A DNA stretch of 64,000 nt from Skeletonema tropicum (taxonomy: Eukaryota; Bacillariophyta; Thalassiosirophyceae; Thalassiosirales; Thalassiosiraceae): contig CM074133.1 of NCBI GenBank assembly GCA_037178625.1, positions 2,666,001-2,730,000 of the forward strand, given 5' to 3'. A program made the translations under genes and the position numbers. Below, one piece after another: positions 44,537 through 55,999 of this stretch (its first letter is position 1; each line of letters starts with the position of its first letter). The notes under the pieces are model-generated. The model did not search any database. It saw only the letters and a program-made list of their open reading frames with translations, and had not been told where the DNA came from.

Positions 44537-44814
44537 TGAAATCGATGCATTCCATGAAGCACTGCATTGGAGACGTAAGCAAGCCAAGCGAATGAAATCG
44601 TCTCGGACTGGTCAAAAGTAAGCTAGCCAGAAAAATTAATGTGAGCTTAGCTAGCGTTTTCTGTTGAGCCCAATATTTTTTGCGGGTCTGATTTTGAAGT
44701 TGAATTGAATGCTCTTCACACACTCATACGAAACAAGCGTAGGTGATGTTGCCCTATTCTAAAAAGTCCCTGACAAATTGTTATTCCACATTAGCAAGCA
44801 AGGAGTGGTCTTCA

Positions 44815-45688
44815 TTACTGCAAAATACGAAACTCTCCCTGCTTGTCCATTATTTGTGCATGGCGCTTGCCCTGTTCTAAAATATCCCATATGAATTGTT
44901 TGCCTTTCCCCGGATTCACAAAGTCAGCTGGAGCGATCTCTCATGACAGGATCAAGTTTGTGATCTAAAATGAGAGCCTCATCGACATGCCTTTCACTAT
45001 CGAAATAATCGGATGGTTTTGCAAGGAAGCTTCCGTCAATTACACTTTGTCCACGAAACTCTTTCGTCCAATTTCCATTCAAAAACCATGGCAAGTGAAC
45101 ACTCGCCATATTTGCATGAATTAAATCATCTCTCGTGTCAAATTTGTTGATTTTTTGTTTTCCGAATGAAGGAACGGGTGTGACAAGTATATGAAGCTTT
45201 TCGGACACCATTTCGTCTGCGTCATGAGGAAGTAGTTGGTCTAGCCATGTATGAATCATATCTCCCCATATCCCTTGAAGGCCTAGTGGACGGTCCCACA
45301 CTCCTGCTTCCTCTGACAGAGATAGAGCTAGTTCTGTAGCCTCGTAAAAGTCAACTCCGGTGGCTGCCAATGTTGCTGAGAGTGCCCCGGCCGATGCTCC
45401 CGAGAGATGCGCCTTGGATAAATCATATCCTTTTTCTTTGAGATGTGAAATTACCCCAGCTTGCCAGTAGAAGAAGAGACCTCCGCCGGGGAAAATTAAC
45501 CGTGGGCCAGAATGTTCTTCATCGATGAAACTGCTATCACTTCCACTTGATGCAATTTTTAGTTCAGTACTCATCGATAATGCTGGAAGAACACGTGTTT
45601 TTGAAGCAGCGTTAGGCGGGACGAAGGCAAGTGTCCGCTGCAGCGCTAGAAGTAGGTATAGGAAGAGGTAGGAGCGAAGAGTCGTCAT
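44815..45688 (-). CDS. Patatin-like phospholipase, probably plastid-targeted
   Basis: 290 residues after removing one extra base near 44929; without this the frame stops early at 44924. The start MTTLRSYLFLYLLLALQRTLAFVPP gives a hydrophobic signal and an AFVPP site resembling the diatom plastid-import motif. Patatin motifs: oxyanion loop FPGGGLFFYWQAG, nucleophile elbow GASAGAL (GxSxG) and the catalytic Asp in DGSF. The restored tail, ADFVNPGKGKQFIWDILEQG, fits other algal members. Such enzymes release fatty acids from membrane or storage lipids. I prefer Met 45688 to the earlier in-frame Met because it starts the signal peptide. Confidence 0.88.
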
Positions 45689-45985
45689 CATCGTCATCAT
45701 CAGTATTGTCTTCAGTCTTATTTTATGTCCATGTAACAAGCTTGAGAGAAATTTTATGGAAGAAATCAGGTTCAATTGAAGTCGTGCGTCACTTAGGTGC
45801 TGGTGGCACTCGTCGCTCGCTAGATTTCGAAGCCTAATGTGGGAATTAGTATCAAAGCTCTCGTTGGCGAAGTGTGAGCAAGACATCCTCAAGAAAGAAG
45901 TAGGAGTACATACATTTTGAAACTTCACTCCAGCTAATTCAAGGTTGTAGGTACCCACTCGTACCCACGAAAAAATACCTGAGTA

Positions 45986-46540
45986 CAGTCGAGTAGCACG
46001 AACAGTACCCGGGGGGGGGTACAGAATTGTTGGCTAGGCTGAGTTCTGGGGGGGTACAACTCGAAAATCACCACCTCAATGTCGACATCCACCACACAAT
46101 ACACAATGTCGGAGGACTTTGCACATGCTGCTACTATGAATTGCATCTTGTGTACTACTGAATTAAATGAAGCACTGGAGTGACAGTCCGTTCCATTCAT
46201 ACCAGTGCAATGAATTCCAAACATACTACAAGATTGTGAAGAAAAACAGTAAAGTGACTTGCGTCCATTGCAAGTCTGCTGTAGGGAACAAGATGTGCTC
46301 GAGCAAAATGTGCGAGAAATGTTGTCTTAAGCATGACGTTCACTGTCCTCAACACAAAAGAAAGAAGTAGTAAGGTATTCATTAAGATAGATGTGTGTTC
46401 AATGGTCCTAACATAAGCGTTTACCTAATAAGAGCCCTACAATGATGTCGTTGAGGGGGGTACAAAACTTTACCCTAGGCTGAGATTTGGAGGGGGGGTA
46501 CAAGCAAAGTTAGGGGGGTACTGTTCGTGCTACTCGACTG
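45986..46540. mobile_element. Tc1/mariner-like MITE, 555 bp, TA target duplication
   Basis: Ends CAGTCGAGTAGCACGAACAG...CTGTTCGTGCTACTCGACTG form a terminal inverted repeat of about 28 bp, flanked by TA (45984-45985, 46541-46542). CAGT ends and a TA duplication are Tc1/mariner features. Near both ends lie G-runs followed by GTACA (G9 at about 46011, G7 at 46048 and 46494), with CTAGGCTGAG beside them. It contains a short Cys-rich frame (46167-46370) and no transposase. Confidence 0.85.
46167..46370 (+). CDS. Short Cys/His-rich ORF inside the MITE
   Basis: 67 codons, MKHWSDSPFHSY..., with CVHCKSAVGNKMCSSKMCEKCC and a basic HKRKK tail, the look of a small zinc finger. An upstream frame (from 46081) encodes MNCILCTTELNEALE and could join it if one base is wrong, adding another CxxC. 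It is odd for a 555-bp element to keep this; it may be a captured exon fragment. Confidence 0.4.
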   Translation: MKHWSDSPFHSYQCNEFQTYYKIVKKNSKVTCVHCKSAVGNKMCSSKMCEKCCLKHDVHCPQHKRKK

Positions 46541-46791
46541 TATCAGCAACTACCATGTCAGGTTTTTTTTTGGTATTGAGTGAACTATTGCGTACGTACC
46601 TGCTCGATTTCCGTATGGGTACTTACCTGATACGTACTTACCTAAGGGTAACTACCTTCTGGGTACTCCTAATCAGGTACAAAAGAGCTCGAAGTACCCG
46701 TAAAATAGCGAAATTTACTCCTGAAATGGCCAAAATTCTTCAGAAAAGTACCCATTCAAGGACCTAACTCGCACTACCTTCCCAGTATTTA

Positions 46792-47115
46792 GGCCCGTTC
46801 TGTCAAGAGATTTTCAGCTTCATTTACAGGGTTCATTTTTGATAGCTGGGAGTCTTTGGATAAATTTTACCTCAAACGATGACGTACAGACAACCTCGAA
46901 AAATAGGCCCGCTTTTTGACCCGTCTGTACTTCGTTCTGAAATGTGAGACCTGTTGTGAAGGCGAAACCTCCTCCAAATCGGCCAATTTTTTTGGAGGTT
47001 TCCAACTTCACAACAGAGCTCATTTTCTTAGATTTTGGTCTGTCCAGGTCCATCTCAAATCACACAAAATGAACCCTGCAAAATGAGGCTTGTTTTTCTC
47101 TTGACAGAACGGGCC
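46792..47115. mobile_element. MITE, 324 bp, TTA target duplication
   Basis: Ends GGCCCGTTCTGTCAAGAGA and its reverse complement open an imperfect terminal inverted repeat of about 50 bp. TTA lies at 46789-46791 and 47116-47118. An inner stem (AAACCTCC...GGAGGTTT) extends the fold. It is non-coding and resembles Tourist-type MITEs of the PIF/Harbinger group. Confidence 0.85.
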
Positions 47116-48033
47116 TTATTATTTGTTTGTAGAGTTCGCTGCACAGTATTGTATATAACCTGAAATGATGGCATTTGAGCGATTTGGTTTGTTGATTGCC
47201 GAGCACCAATAGATGATGATTGCCTTCCCGACAAGCGAAAGGACTTGGACATCTGATTCATGAACCGAAATCTCATTTTTGATTTTTGTTAATCTATTTA
47301 TTGATGTGTCGAGAGATAAGTTGATGTGTTGTCCAATTTCCAATCGACGGACTGACAAGAAAGACACAGCCTGCACAAGATCAGCAACCCGATATCGTGG
47401 TCAATTAATCTATAGCTTTGAGCTATCTGCTATTTGATATGGGAAGGTATTAGGTACAACTATCCAATCACCAATGATTGAGTCACCAAGCAACCTCGGA
47501 TGAAGATGAAGAAGCGATGATCGAGAGATTTTACTTTGGAGGTTGAATGAGAGTGAGGAGATAGGAGGGCTTGCCCCCGGATTTCGCCCATTTCGCCCTC
47601 AGAGTTGTCAGTCACGGATCATAACCCACTCGGCACCAAATGGGACCCATCAGTCATCAATCTTGTTTCCCCCCTTTTCCCGTCCCAACGACAAACACTC
47701 GACATAAATCGACCATCGGCCACAATGTCAAGAGATATAAAGTAGCAAGACCAGAGCGGTCGACCAAGACAGCACTTTTACGCACCTTGCCACCGTAGCC
47801 GACGAAGAGCTTCTTCAGTGATCCCTACTCCGTATCACGGCTGCTCTATCCAGCAGGTCTTGCTTTCCAGTAAACCGAATCGGTATTAATTATGCTCCCG
47901 TATTTCAAATCCGGGAGCACATCACAAAACATGTGCCGTCGGCACCTCTGCCATACTTTTTTGATTCAACAAAATCGAAGGAGTATACTCAGTTTGAAAA
48001 ATATCTTCCTAATCAATTATTTCCCTATCAAGA
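47116..48033. other. 5' flank of the GH16 fusion gene
   Basis: About 900 bp without a recognised gene. A perfect 8-bp hairpin TGCTCCCG/CGGGAGCA (47893-47900 with 47912-47919) sits 115 bp before the start codon and could be in the 5' UTR. The frame 47933-48136 overlaps the signal-peptide exon in another phase and is not a gene. Confidence 0.5.
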
Positions 48034-51000
48034 ATGTTGCGTTATCACAGCCAGCTTCTTCTTAGCTTCCTCCTCGTCGCCAAGAGCAGCGCTCTTTTTG
48101 GTCAATCCGATGAAGGTCCCTATCTTCGTAAGTTGACGCATCTCTAGGTTGCGATATGTTCTTTGACTCTCTAATGATATCCAGAATGTAGGTTATTGTT
48201 CATTTTATACATTTACTCACCTATCTGAATCTCATTGCATCTCTTCACCTCTCATAATCTACACAGAAAACTTTGACTCCATTCAAGCCGCATCTTACTC
48301 GGTCATCGATGATCCAGATGCAAACTTGCCTCCTGACCTCCTTTCTGTCTGCAAAGACAAAGGTGATAATCCACCAGTCCGTGAAGTTGTAGTCCAAGCT
48401 GACTCTAGTGGACTTATCAACTCTTCAGCTGTATCAACCCAGTGCGCAAATGACTCAGTCTGCGTTATTCCTTTTGGAACCACGCTTCAAGTCGATACCA
48501 GTTTGAGCTTGGCTGCGTTGGTTGTGAAGGGCGTCGTGGAGTGGACCGATGACACACAGGTCAATCCTAGGTGCGTTCATGTGTGCTGGATACATTGCTG
48601 TAGAAGGCATTGGCAAGTTTGAAATGGATGTTCAATCCAAGGATGCCTTTGTCTACGTCCAGGATAACGGTGCTGTACACCACAAGCTTCGTAGCCGAGG
48701 CTTCGGCAGTGTTGCGATGAATCCTGGTGATTATCCTATCATTGATATCAACGGCCGTGATCTTGCTAGGACTTGGAGTCTCTTGTCCAAGCCTCTTCAT
48801 CCGGGTGACGACAAGATTCAACTCATGCATAACGCGAACTTAATGGGTTGGTGAGTTTCAACAACATGTGGAACTAATTGGTTTGATATTTTGATATATA
48901 AGCTTCAGCACAGTTCCTCTCATCTCGTATAATTCCTTTCTCTTGCTTGCTGTTTCACGATTTATAGGAGAGCCGGTGATCGTATCGCAGTTGCTCCTAC
49001 AGCAAAGTTAGCTACAGGACACGGAGAAGAGTTCACTATCACTTTTATTGAAGAGAATGGATCCTTGCTCCTAGACAAGGTAGCGCAGTATGACCATCAA
49101 TCCAAGTTTGTCAACGCTCCCACTGGAGAACACCCGGCTATCTTGAGTGCTGAAGTTGTCAACTTGTCTCGCTCCATTGTAATCACTGGAGACGACTTTA
49201 AACACGAACAGTGCGATCCTTCACTTCCAGAAGCTGTGCCTGGCGAGGAGACGAGTGTATTGGGATGCCGTTGCTCATCCTTTCGTCAGAAATGTACCAA
49301 TGGTCTCCATACGGCTGCCATGCATGGTGGAACCGCAAGCATCCAAAATGCGAGAATTGAGAAGTGTGGCCAGCGAGGAGTAGAAGGAAAATATTGTCTC
49401 CATTTTCACAAGCTCCACGATTGTCCTACGTGTCTCTTCAAGAACAACGTCATCGAAAACAGTCATCAAAGAGGTATTATTGTTCACTCAACTCATTCTT
49501 CAGTTGTTGAAGGGAACGTGCTGTACAATGTTCGCGGTGCAGGGATTTACATTGAAGATGGGTAAGTGATATATGCTCTCATGATTCTGCCTTGACCTTG
49601 AGGCCATACTTCAGCTCTCTTAAAAGCAGCTTGCTCACATTGTCCATCATATCACAGCAATGAAATGTACAACGATATCAACCACAACGTTGTGATTTGT
49701 CCTCATCCATTTCGCGATAACGTTCTCTCTGGATGTACCGTTCCTGGAACAAGCAATCATATCGCCGACACAAAGGACAATCAATCTGGAATCTTCAGCA
49801 GAGCTAACACAAACTCTCTTCAAGGTAATCGTGTGTCCAACAATTTCAACGGGATGCTCCTTCTCAATGAGGGTAGTGGGCGTGGTGACAGCCAACACAA
49901 AGTATGCGAAACTAGTGCCAAACTTGGAAGAATTGAAGGAAATACGTTTCACTCATCTGGACGGTTCGGTACATATACTTTGACTCGAAACTATCCCAAA
50001 AACACTGATCAATCAATTCTAACTGATGGTCATAACATCGACAAGTCCCTCTGCTCAGGATTCGACAGTGAAGGAAACGCGAGAGGCAAATCTTGTGCTA
50101 TCGTGAACAACGTCGACTACTACAATGCCTTCGTCGGACACTACGAGGCTGGAGATATGCAATACAATGGCCATCAATCGTTTGACTCAAACAATCTTAT
50201 GTAGTAAGTCGAAATTGGAACTGTGATGCTTCTCTTAACAAATGACCATCGCTGTGTACTAACTTTTTCTCTTGGCCTATTTCAGCTGGAAGGAGACAAA
50301 GAACTTCGAGAATGGATGTTCTGCTCACATTACCGGGTCAACTTATGCTAATGGTAACTTTGCGCTTCCTGATCAAGCAACATTTATCATTGAGAACACA
50401 TACTTCGGTAACGGCGTCTCTCTGGAGGCAAACCATCACTGTGGCGTAGGATCAACTGGTGGACTTTGGTGAGAATTTCGTGTTGTTGTTGGCTCAATCA
50501 GTCCGTCTTTCTAACTGATTACTGACCCTCTCCATTCTCGTACTCATTACTCTTTTTATGCTTAGTCAACCTACCTATATTTTGGACAATGTTCAATGGA
50601 AAAATGCTGATACTTCTAACAAGTGGATTTGGTTCCAATATGATAACTTCCAGTCTCATAATGCCAATCAAAATCATGGAGGAATCTTCTCCTTGGCCCC
50701 TCCAGATGCAGCTATTGTGATGAATGGACAGACCTACGATGATTCGATCTTTCCTCCAGGCTTTGTTTCCTTAGTCTCTTGGAAATATACATACCTCCTG
50801 AACTTACCAGGCGAGCCTTGCGTACTTAGTAGCACTCTCGGTGCAGAAGCTGCGCGTTTGTACGACAATAGCATTCTTTGCAAAGTTCCACTTCGCTCTC
50901 TAAAAGTATGGAGTCGCGACTTGGATCCTTGGACAGCACCGCTTCTCCGAGTTGAGTTTTGGTTTATGAGAGGAGGCGTGGACAGCCAAGCTACTGCTCC

Positions 51001-53983
51001 CGACTCAACTCAAGTGATTGGATTCCACCAGATTGGTTCTAATTCTCCCAAGCAAGGCTTCTCCCTTCCTGTCGTTCCTGGTACTGAACACTCGTATCGT
51101 TTGTCTCTGACAACTGGAGATGGACAAATTCCCTCTGATTGGATCGTTGAGTTCAGCGATACCGTAATGGGCAACAGATATTCTGTAGAGTATACTAATT
51201 TGTCCTTAAATGGACGAAGATGTGGCGCGAATGGACTAGTGAGTAGTCAACATGACAGAAGCTTTATTTGGAGTGGCGGCGAGTTCTTGAAAGATGAAGC
51301 CTGGGGAAACACTGGTGCTTGTTCTCTGCAAGGAACAAGTGACGTACCTACCATTGATTGTGCTTCCATCAACGGTGGAGTGTTGCAAGCCGATGAGTGC
51401 CCAGAAAAGTGCGACATTGGTTGTCAAAGTAATTTCTTTTGTGACTGTGGATCTTCGACTTGTAAAGCAAGGCAAGGCTTTGTTGCAGAAGAGGCGGTTG
51501 ATCTTTGCGATGCTGCGCGATGTGAACACGGACGTTGCACAGCAACATTTCTAGGAGGGTCTATGCCAGTTACTTCCACAGCGTGTGTCTGTGATGAGGG
51601 ATGGTCTGGTCCGTTATGCCAATATAATCCTTGTGCCACGCTTGGTAAGACTTGCAGCGGTCATGGAACATGTGTAGCTCTTAGTGATACATCGGCAAGC
51701 TGTCAATGCGATCAAGGGTTCTCAGGTGATAATTGTGAGGTGAGCTGTGACGGAGTCTGTAACGGAGAGTGGCCCTACGGCTGTGCAAGGGACCTTGGTG
51801 ATGATATTGTAAAGTATGGTTGCCATGGGGCTGGCTGCTTCTACCTACAAGAGAATGAACAATATCCCTTCGACGATGTATGCACGTATAAAGAAGATGG
51901 CCAGAGTGGATGCCTTTGTGACGATGAGAACGACTGTCTATTGACTTTACCTTGCAATTCTGACGGCAGCTGCCCATCGTCTGAGTATGTCCCTGATGCT
52001 ACTCCATGCAACAGTGTTCCCTTTGGGCAATGCCAAAGTGGCGTATGTAAAGAGCCAACAAATCCACCACCGATGACTACTCCAACCAATCAGGTAAGTC
52101 AAACTAAGGTTTCAACCTAGTTCATGTTCGATGCTGAAATATCTAACTCGCCTCTTTTCTTCAACTTCATTCAGCCAACTAACGTAGTCCCAACGATTGA
52201 GCCCACGCATTTTCCATCAAGGCAGCCTACAAATACTCCTACCCCAAATCCCTCTCAAGAGCAAACTTATTGCGGCTGCTCCCAGTGTACTCAAGCAGTT
52301 TGGGATACTCTTGCTTGCGATGATAGTTTAGGTGGATGTCATACTTGTGGTAGTAGAATTTCATATGTTGAGTCTATCAATGGAGGCAATACCAACAACG
52401 CATGTCACACGGTAGCAAGTCAGTTTCCTGACGGGCCGTGTGGAGTGTGCAATCCTGATACATGCAACGCTTCGTTAGAACCCACAAAAAGTCCAACATC
52501 TCCACCTTCTCCCGTACCGACGCCTCTACCCAGCCAACCTCCGACACGCAGCCCATCATTACCACCAACTGCACCACCTTCACAGCAGCCAACACAGCTG
52601 CCCACACGCGATCCGGCTCCCCTGCCGACACTCTCACCAATTTCAAGCCCTACCAATCCCCCAACACAAGTGCCTACTCCTACTACCGATGAAGCATACT
52701 GCGGCTGCTCCCAGTGTACTCAAGCAGTCTGGGATACTCTTGCTTGCAATGATAGTCTAGGCGGATGTCATACTTGTGGCAGCAGAATTTCATACGTGGA
52801 ATCTATCAATGGAGGCAATACCAACAACGCATGTCACACAGTAGCAAGTCAGTTTCCTGACGGGCCGTGTGGAGTTTGCAATCCTGATACATGCGATTTG
52901 ACTGCAGAGCCCACGAAGAATCCAACTCCTTCACCTACTCCCCAGCCTACTCCCTTGTCGACACCTATTCCCACCAAGACTCCGACTCAAGAGCCTACTC
53001 CTATTCCTGAGCCAGCTTATTGCGGCTGCTCCCAGTGTACTCAAGCAGTCTGGGACACTCTTGCATGTGATGATAGTTTGGGTGGCTGTCATACTTGTGG
53101 CAGCAGAATTTCGTACGTCCAGTCCACAAACGGAGGCAATAATGAAGAGGCATGCAAGACAGTATCCGAGCAGTTCTCGACTGGACCTTGCGGAGTCTGC
53201 AATCCACTGCTTTGCAACGAGCTTGTTCTAGACGAGCCCGACCCCACCAAGCTTATTTGGAGTGATGAATTCAATATTGATGGAGCTCCAGATCCGTCGA
53301 AGTGGAGCTATGATATTGGAGATGGATGCAATATTGGCTTGTGCGGTTGGGGCAATAACGAATTGCAGTATTACACCAGCGATAACGCAGTTGTTGCAAA
53401 TGGAGTGCTCCGTATCAGTGCTAAGAAAGAGTCAGTTGGTGGAAAAGACTATACATCTGCACGAATGGTCACACGAGGCAATCAGGCCTTTAGGTATGGT
53501 CGCATTCAATTTCGTGCCAGGACAGCTGGATGTTCTGCGCGTGGCACTTGGCCAGCTCTATGGCTGCTTCCTGAAGATTGGGTATACGGTGGCTGGCCAG
53601 CCAGTGGCGAGATCGATGTTATGGAAGCAGTTGGGTACGAAGAAAACAAATTCCACGGTAGTGTTCATACAGGTGCTTACAACCATGGCATAGGTACTCA
53701 AAAGACTGCTTCAATCAACAAATCCGAGTTGGACTGGCACATCTTCGAGATTGATTGGCAAGAGGACAAGATTTCGTTTGCCATCAATGGAGAAGTGTTT
53801 TTCACGTTTGCTCCAGATGACGTAACTGATTCTGCAAAGTGGCCTTTCAACCAGGACTTTCATTTGATATTGAACATCGCTGTGGGAGGCATGTGGGGCG
53901 CTGTGCAAGGAGTTGATGCTGCGGCATTTGAAGGCGATGGGCAGTTTATGGAGCTGGATTGGGTGAGGGTATATAGTAGTTAA
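48034..53983 (+). CDS. Secreted G8 / beta-helix / EGF protein fused to GH16 beta-1,3-glucanase
   Basis: Seven exons: 48034-48127, 48267-48850, 48968-49561, 49658-50203, 50286-50468, 50566-52093, 52175-53983. All phases agree if one extra base near 48569 is removed; total 1,778 residues. The signal peptide is MLRYHSQLLLSFLLVAKSSA. Residues about 60-300 look like a G8 domain (LAALVVKGVVEW, AGYIAVEGIGKFEM). About 300-640 resembles the right-handed parallel beta-helix of CEMIP/TMEM2-type proteins (HFHKLHDC, NNVIENSHQRGIIVHSTHSS). Two EGF-like units lie at about 981-1057. Three near-identical Cys modules follow (about 1209-1273, 1352-1416, 1459-1523), linked by Pro/Thr-rich spacers. The C-terminal GH16 domain (about 1542-1778) holds the catalytic GEIDVME (1654-1660). 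Likely an extracellular or wall protein that binds and cuts beta-1,3-glucan. Confidence 0.9.
52267..53215 (+). repeat. Three intragenic copies of a ~200-bp Cys-module unit
   Basis: Copies at about 52267-52465, 52696-52895 and 53017-53215 begin with nearly the same GCGGCTGCTCCCAGTGTAC. Copies 1 and 2 are almost identical at the DNA level; copy 3 has diverged in its second half. The Pro/Thr linkers between them differ freely, so the modules were duplicated recently or are being converted. Confidence 0.9.
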
Positions 53984-54349
53984 ATCTTTTCCTAGAAATT
54001 TATGTATGTGATACATGTGATGCCTTTGAGCTGTATATTTCTAGAGGTATTTTAGTCAACATCAAAATGAGACTCCACTGGATATTCTCTTGTCGCAAAC
54101 AGCTAGCTCTACGCTCAATCGGCCTTCATCAAGTCGCATACGAGACTGCAGCATCGCCGCTACAAGTGTAGTCTTCATGAGCTGTGTATATGTCCTTTCA
54201 TACTATCGTGGCCAACTATAATGCACCACTAGTAGCGGATATTGCTTGAAATGATGATGCTAGACGCATAAAATGGTGTCAAAATACTGAGCTAACACGT
54301 TGCCCAAATCTATCATTATAAGGTTGCTGTGTACACTTCAGATGGCCTA
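53984..54349. other. Convergent intergenic region
   Basis: 3' flanks of the GH16 fusion and TAF7 genes. No open frame or structured element was recognised. Confidence 0.5.
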
Positions 54350-55507
54350 TCACATCAAACCTGCAATATCCTCTCCAGTAAAGTCAAACTCATCCCCAAG
54401 CTCCAGAAGGAAATCATCTTCTTCTCCTTCATTAAGTGTCGCCGCAAACTCCACATCATCAATCGGCGGTGTTGGATTCTCCGGCGCAGCATATGACATC
54501 CGTGAACTCAATGCTGGAATACCCTTCTTCTTTTGTTTCGATCCACTACTCTCTAGTGCAGCCTGCTTTTCCTCTTGCTTCTTCTTCTTCTTTTCCTCCT
54601 TCCGTTTCTTCTTCTCTTGGGCCTTTTCCGCCTTGCGTTGTTTTTCATCTTCTTCGGCCTTTTTGGCAGTTTCAATTTCTTTCATTTCGTCTTTGGTCAG
54701 CCACCATTCTGGATGTTTCTTGGCATCTTCGATTGTGTATATCTTGCCGCTTTCCATCCATGGTTCGTAGTCGACTATTTCATCTTCGACTACTTCAATC
54801 ACCTTTTCTTTCGTTGTGACTGTGGAGGATGACGCAGCCGCACTACCACCTCTCCCGCGTCCCTTTTGTTTCCCAGGCTTGGATGATAATTTTGTAATCA
54901 ATTCCTGTATCTCCTTCTCCACATCCGACACCTCCTTATGAGGTGGCGGTATAGCCTTACTCTCCCTTTCTTCAAACCTCGCCCGAAATCGACGCTGTAC
55001 GACACGTTTCATCGGAGGACTCAACCCGCTGTGATAATAACTTGGAAACCCCTCAATTTTATATCCCTTTTCGTTCTCTGCCTCCTCCATGGCATATTCA
55101 TCCTCATAGACGATTAACATTTGACCAACATCGGCAGATTTGTGATAGGTTGCATGATCATGTGTTTTGTGCACTTCGACTGGACAGGGCAAGTTGACTA
55201 ACCGGGCAGGATAGGTTGCTCCATCGCATCGGAAGTGCCATAATGTCGATCCCGCACTGGATGGGAGGCAGGTCACTCCTTCTAGATTTAATATCTGATC
55301 GGCTGCGCTACTATTACTATTTGATGAGTTATTGGTCCCACCACCGCTGGATGATGAAGCTGATGGATTATTGTTGCTGCTGGAAGAAGAACTACTGTCG
55401 GCACCCTCTTGCTTGGCGAGGAGCTTGTCTGAGAGTTGGGTGTGTAGGCCTGGTACGAGGACTCGTAGGACGAGTGTCCTGTCGCGTACGATGTTTTCGT
55501 TCACCAT
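54350..55507 (-). CDS. TAF7: TFIID subunit TAF7
   Basis: 385 residues, single exon, frame intact. The N-terminal TAFII55 domain spans about 8-190, interrupted by a Ser/Asn-rich low-complexity insert (about 38-70): LVLRVLVPGL, then TLWHFRCDGATYPARLVNLPC, HKTHDHATYHKSADVGQMLIV and GLSPPMKRVVQRRFR, the latter a strong TAF7 signature. The rest has a long Lys/Glu coiled-coil stretch and an acidic C-terminus. TAF7 binds TAF1 and restrains its activity within TFIID, in the nucleus. Confidence 0.95.
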   Translation of the reverse strand: MVNENIVRDRTLVLRVLVPGLHTQLSDKLLAKQEGADSSSSSSSNNNPSASSSSGGGTNNSSNSNSSAADQILNLEGVTCLPSSAGSTLWHFRCDGATYPARLVNLPCPVEVHKTHDHATYHKSADVGQMLIVYEDEYAMEEAENEKGYKIEGFPSYYHSGLSPPMKRVVQRRFRARFEERESKAIPPPHKEVSDVEKEIQELITKLSSKPGKQKGRGRGGSAAASSSTVTTKEKVIEVVEDEIVDYEPWMESGKIYTIEDAKKHPEWWLTKDEMKEIETAKKAEEDEKQRKAEKAQEKKKRKEEKKKKKQEEKQAALESSGSKQKKKGIPALSSRMSYAAPENPTPPIDDVEFAATLNEGEEDDFLLELGDEFDFTGEDIAGLM

Positions 55508-55999
55508 GGTTGCCTCCTATCTTCTGGTGAAATGTAAATGAGAGGAGTTGCATGAATACTTCACCCCTGGCACACACGCTAGACTGGAATCAAGGGGAGT
55601 AAAAGATAGCTTTTTTCTACAGTAAAACCTATTGATCAAAGAGGGGATAAAGGTTTGACTCTCTAAGTAGAGGCTGAGATTCTGAGGGGGTGTGTACACC
55701 TCCCGAACATTATTTTTAAATGATGCTCACGGAAGATGTTCATAATGTTGACCCTACTTTGTCGAGCAACAATCTACAATGCTCTCTAGAGAGCTATGAC
55801 AGTGTGTGAGGTCGTCGTAATGATGTGGCGATGGTACCTTTCATTATTTTATCTTTTTTTCGTGTCCTGGGTAATTATTAGAGTTGGGATAAACGAGCAC
55901 TCCATACACTTTTGCCATCGCATCGAGCATCTTCCTAAGTACAAATAATATATATAAATCACGAGCCTGTGCCTAAATTCTCTAAACAAAGCGGGAATC
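55508..55999. other. Intergenic region
   Basis: Lies between the TAF7 start and the 3' end of the P5 ATPase gene. AT-rich, no gene recognised. Confidence 0.45.
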
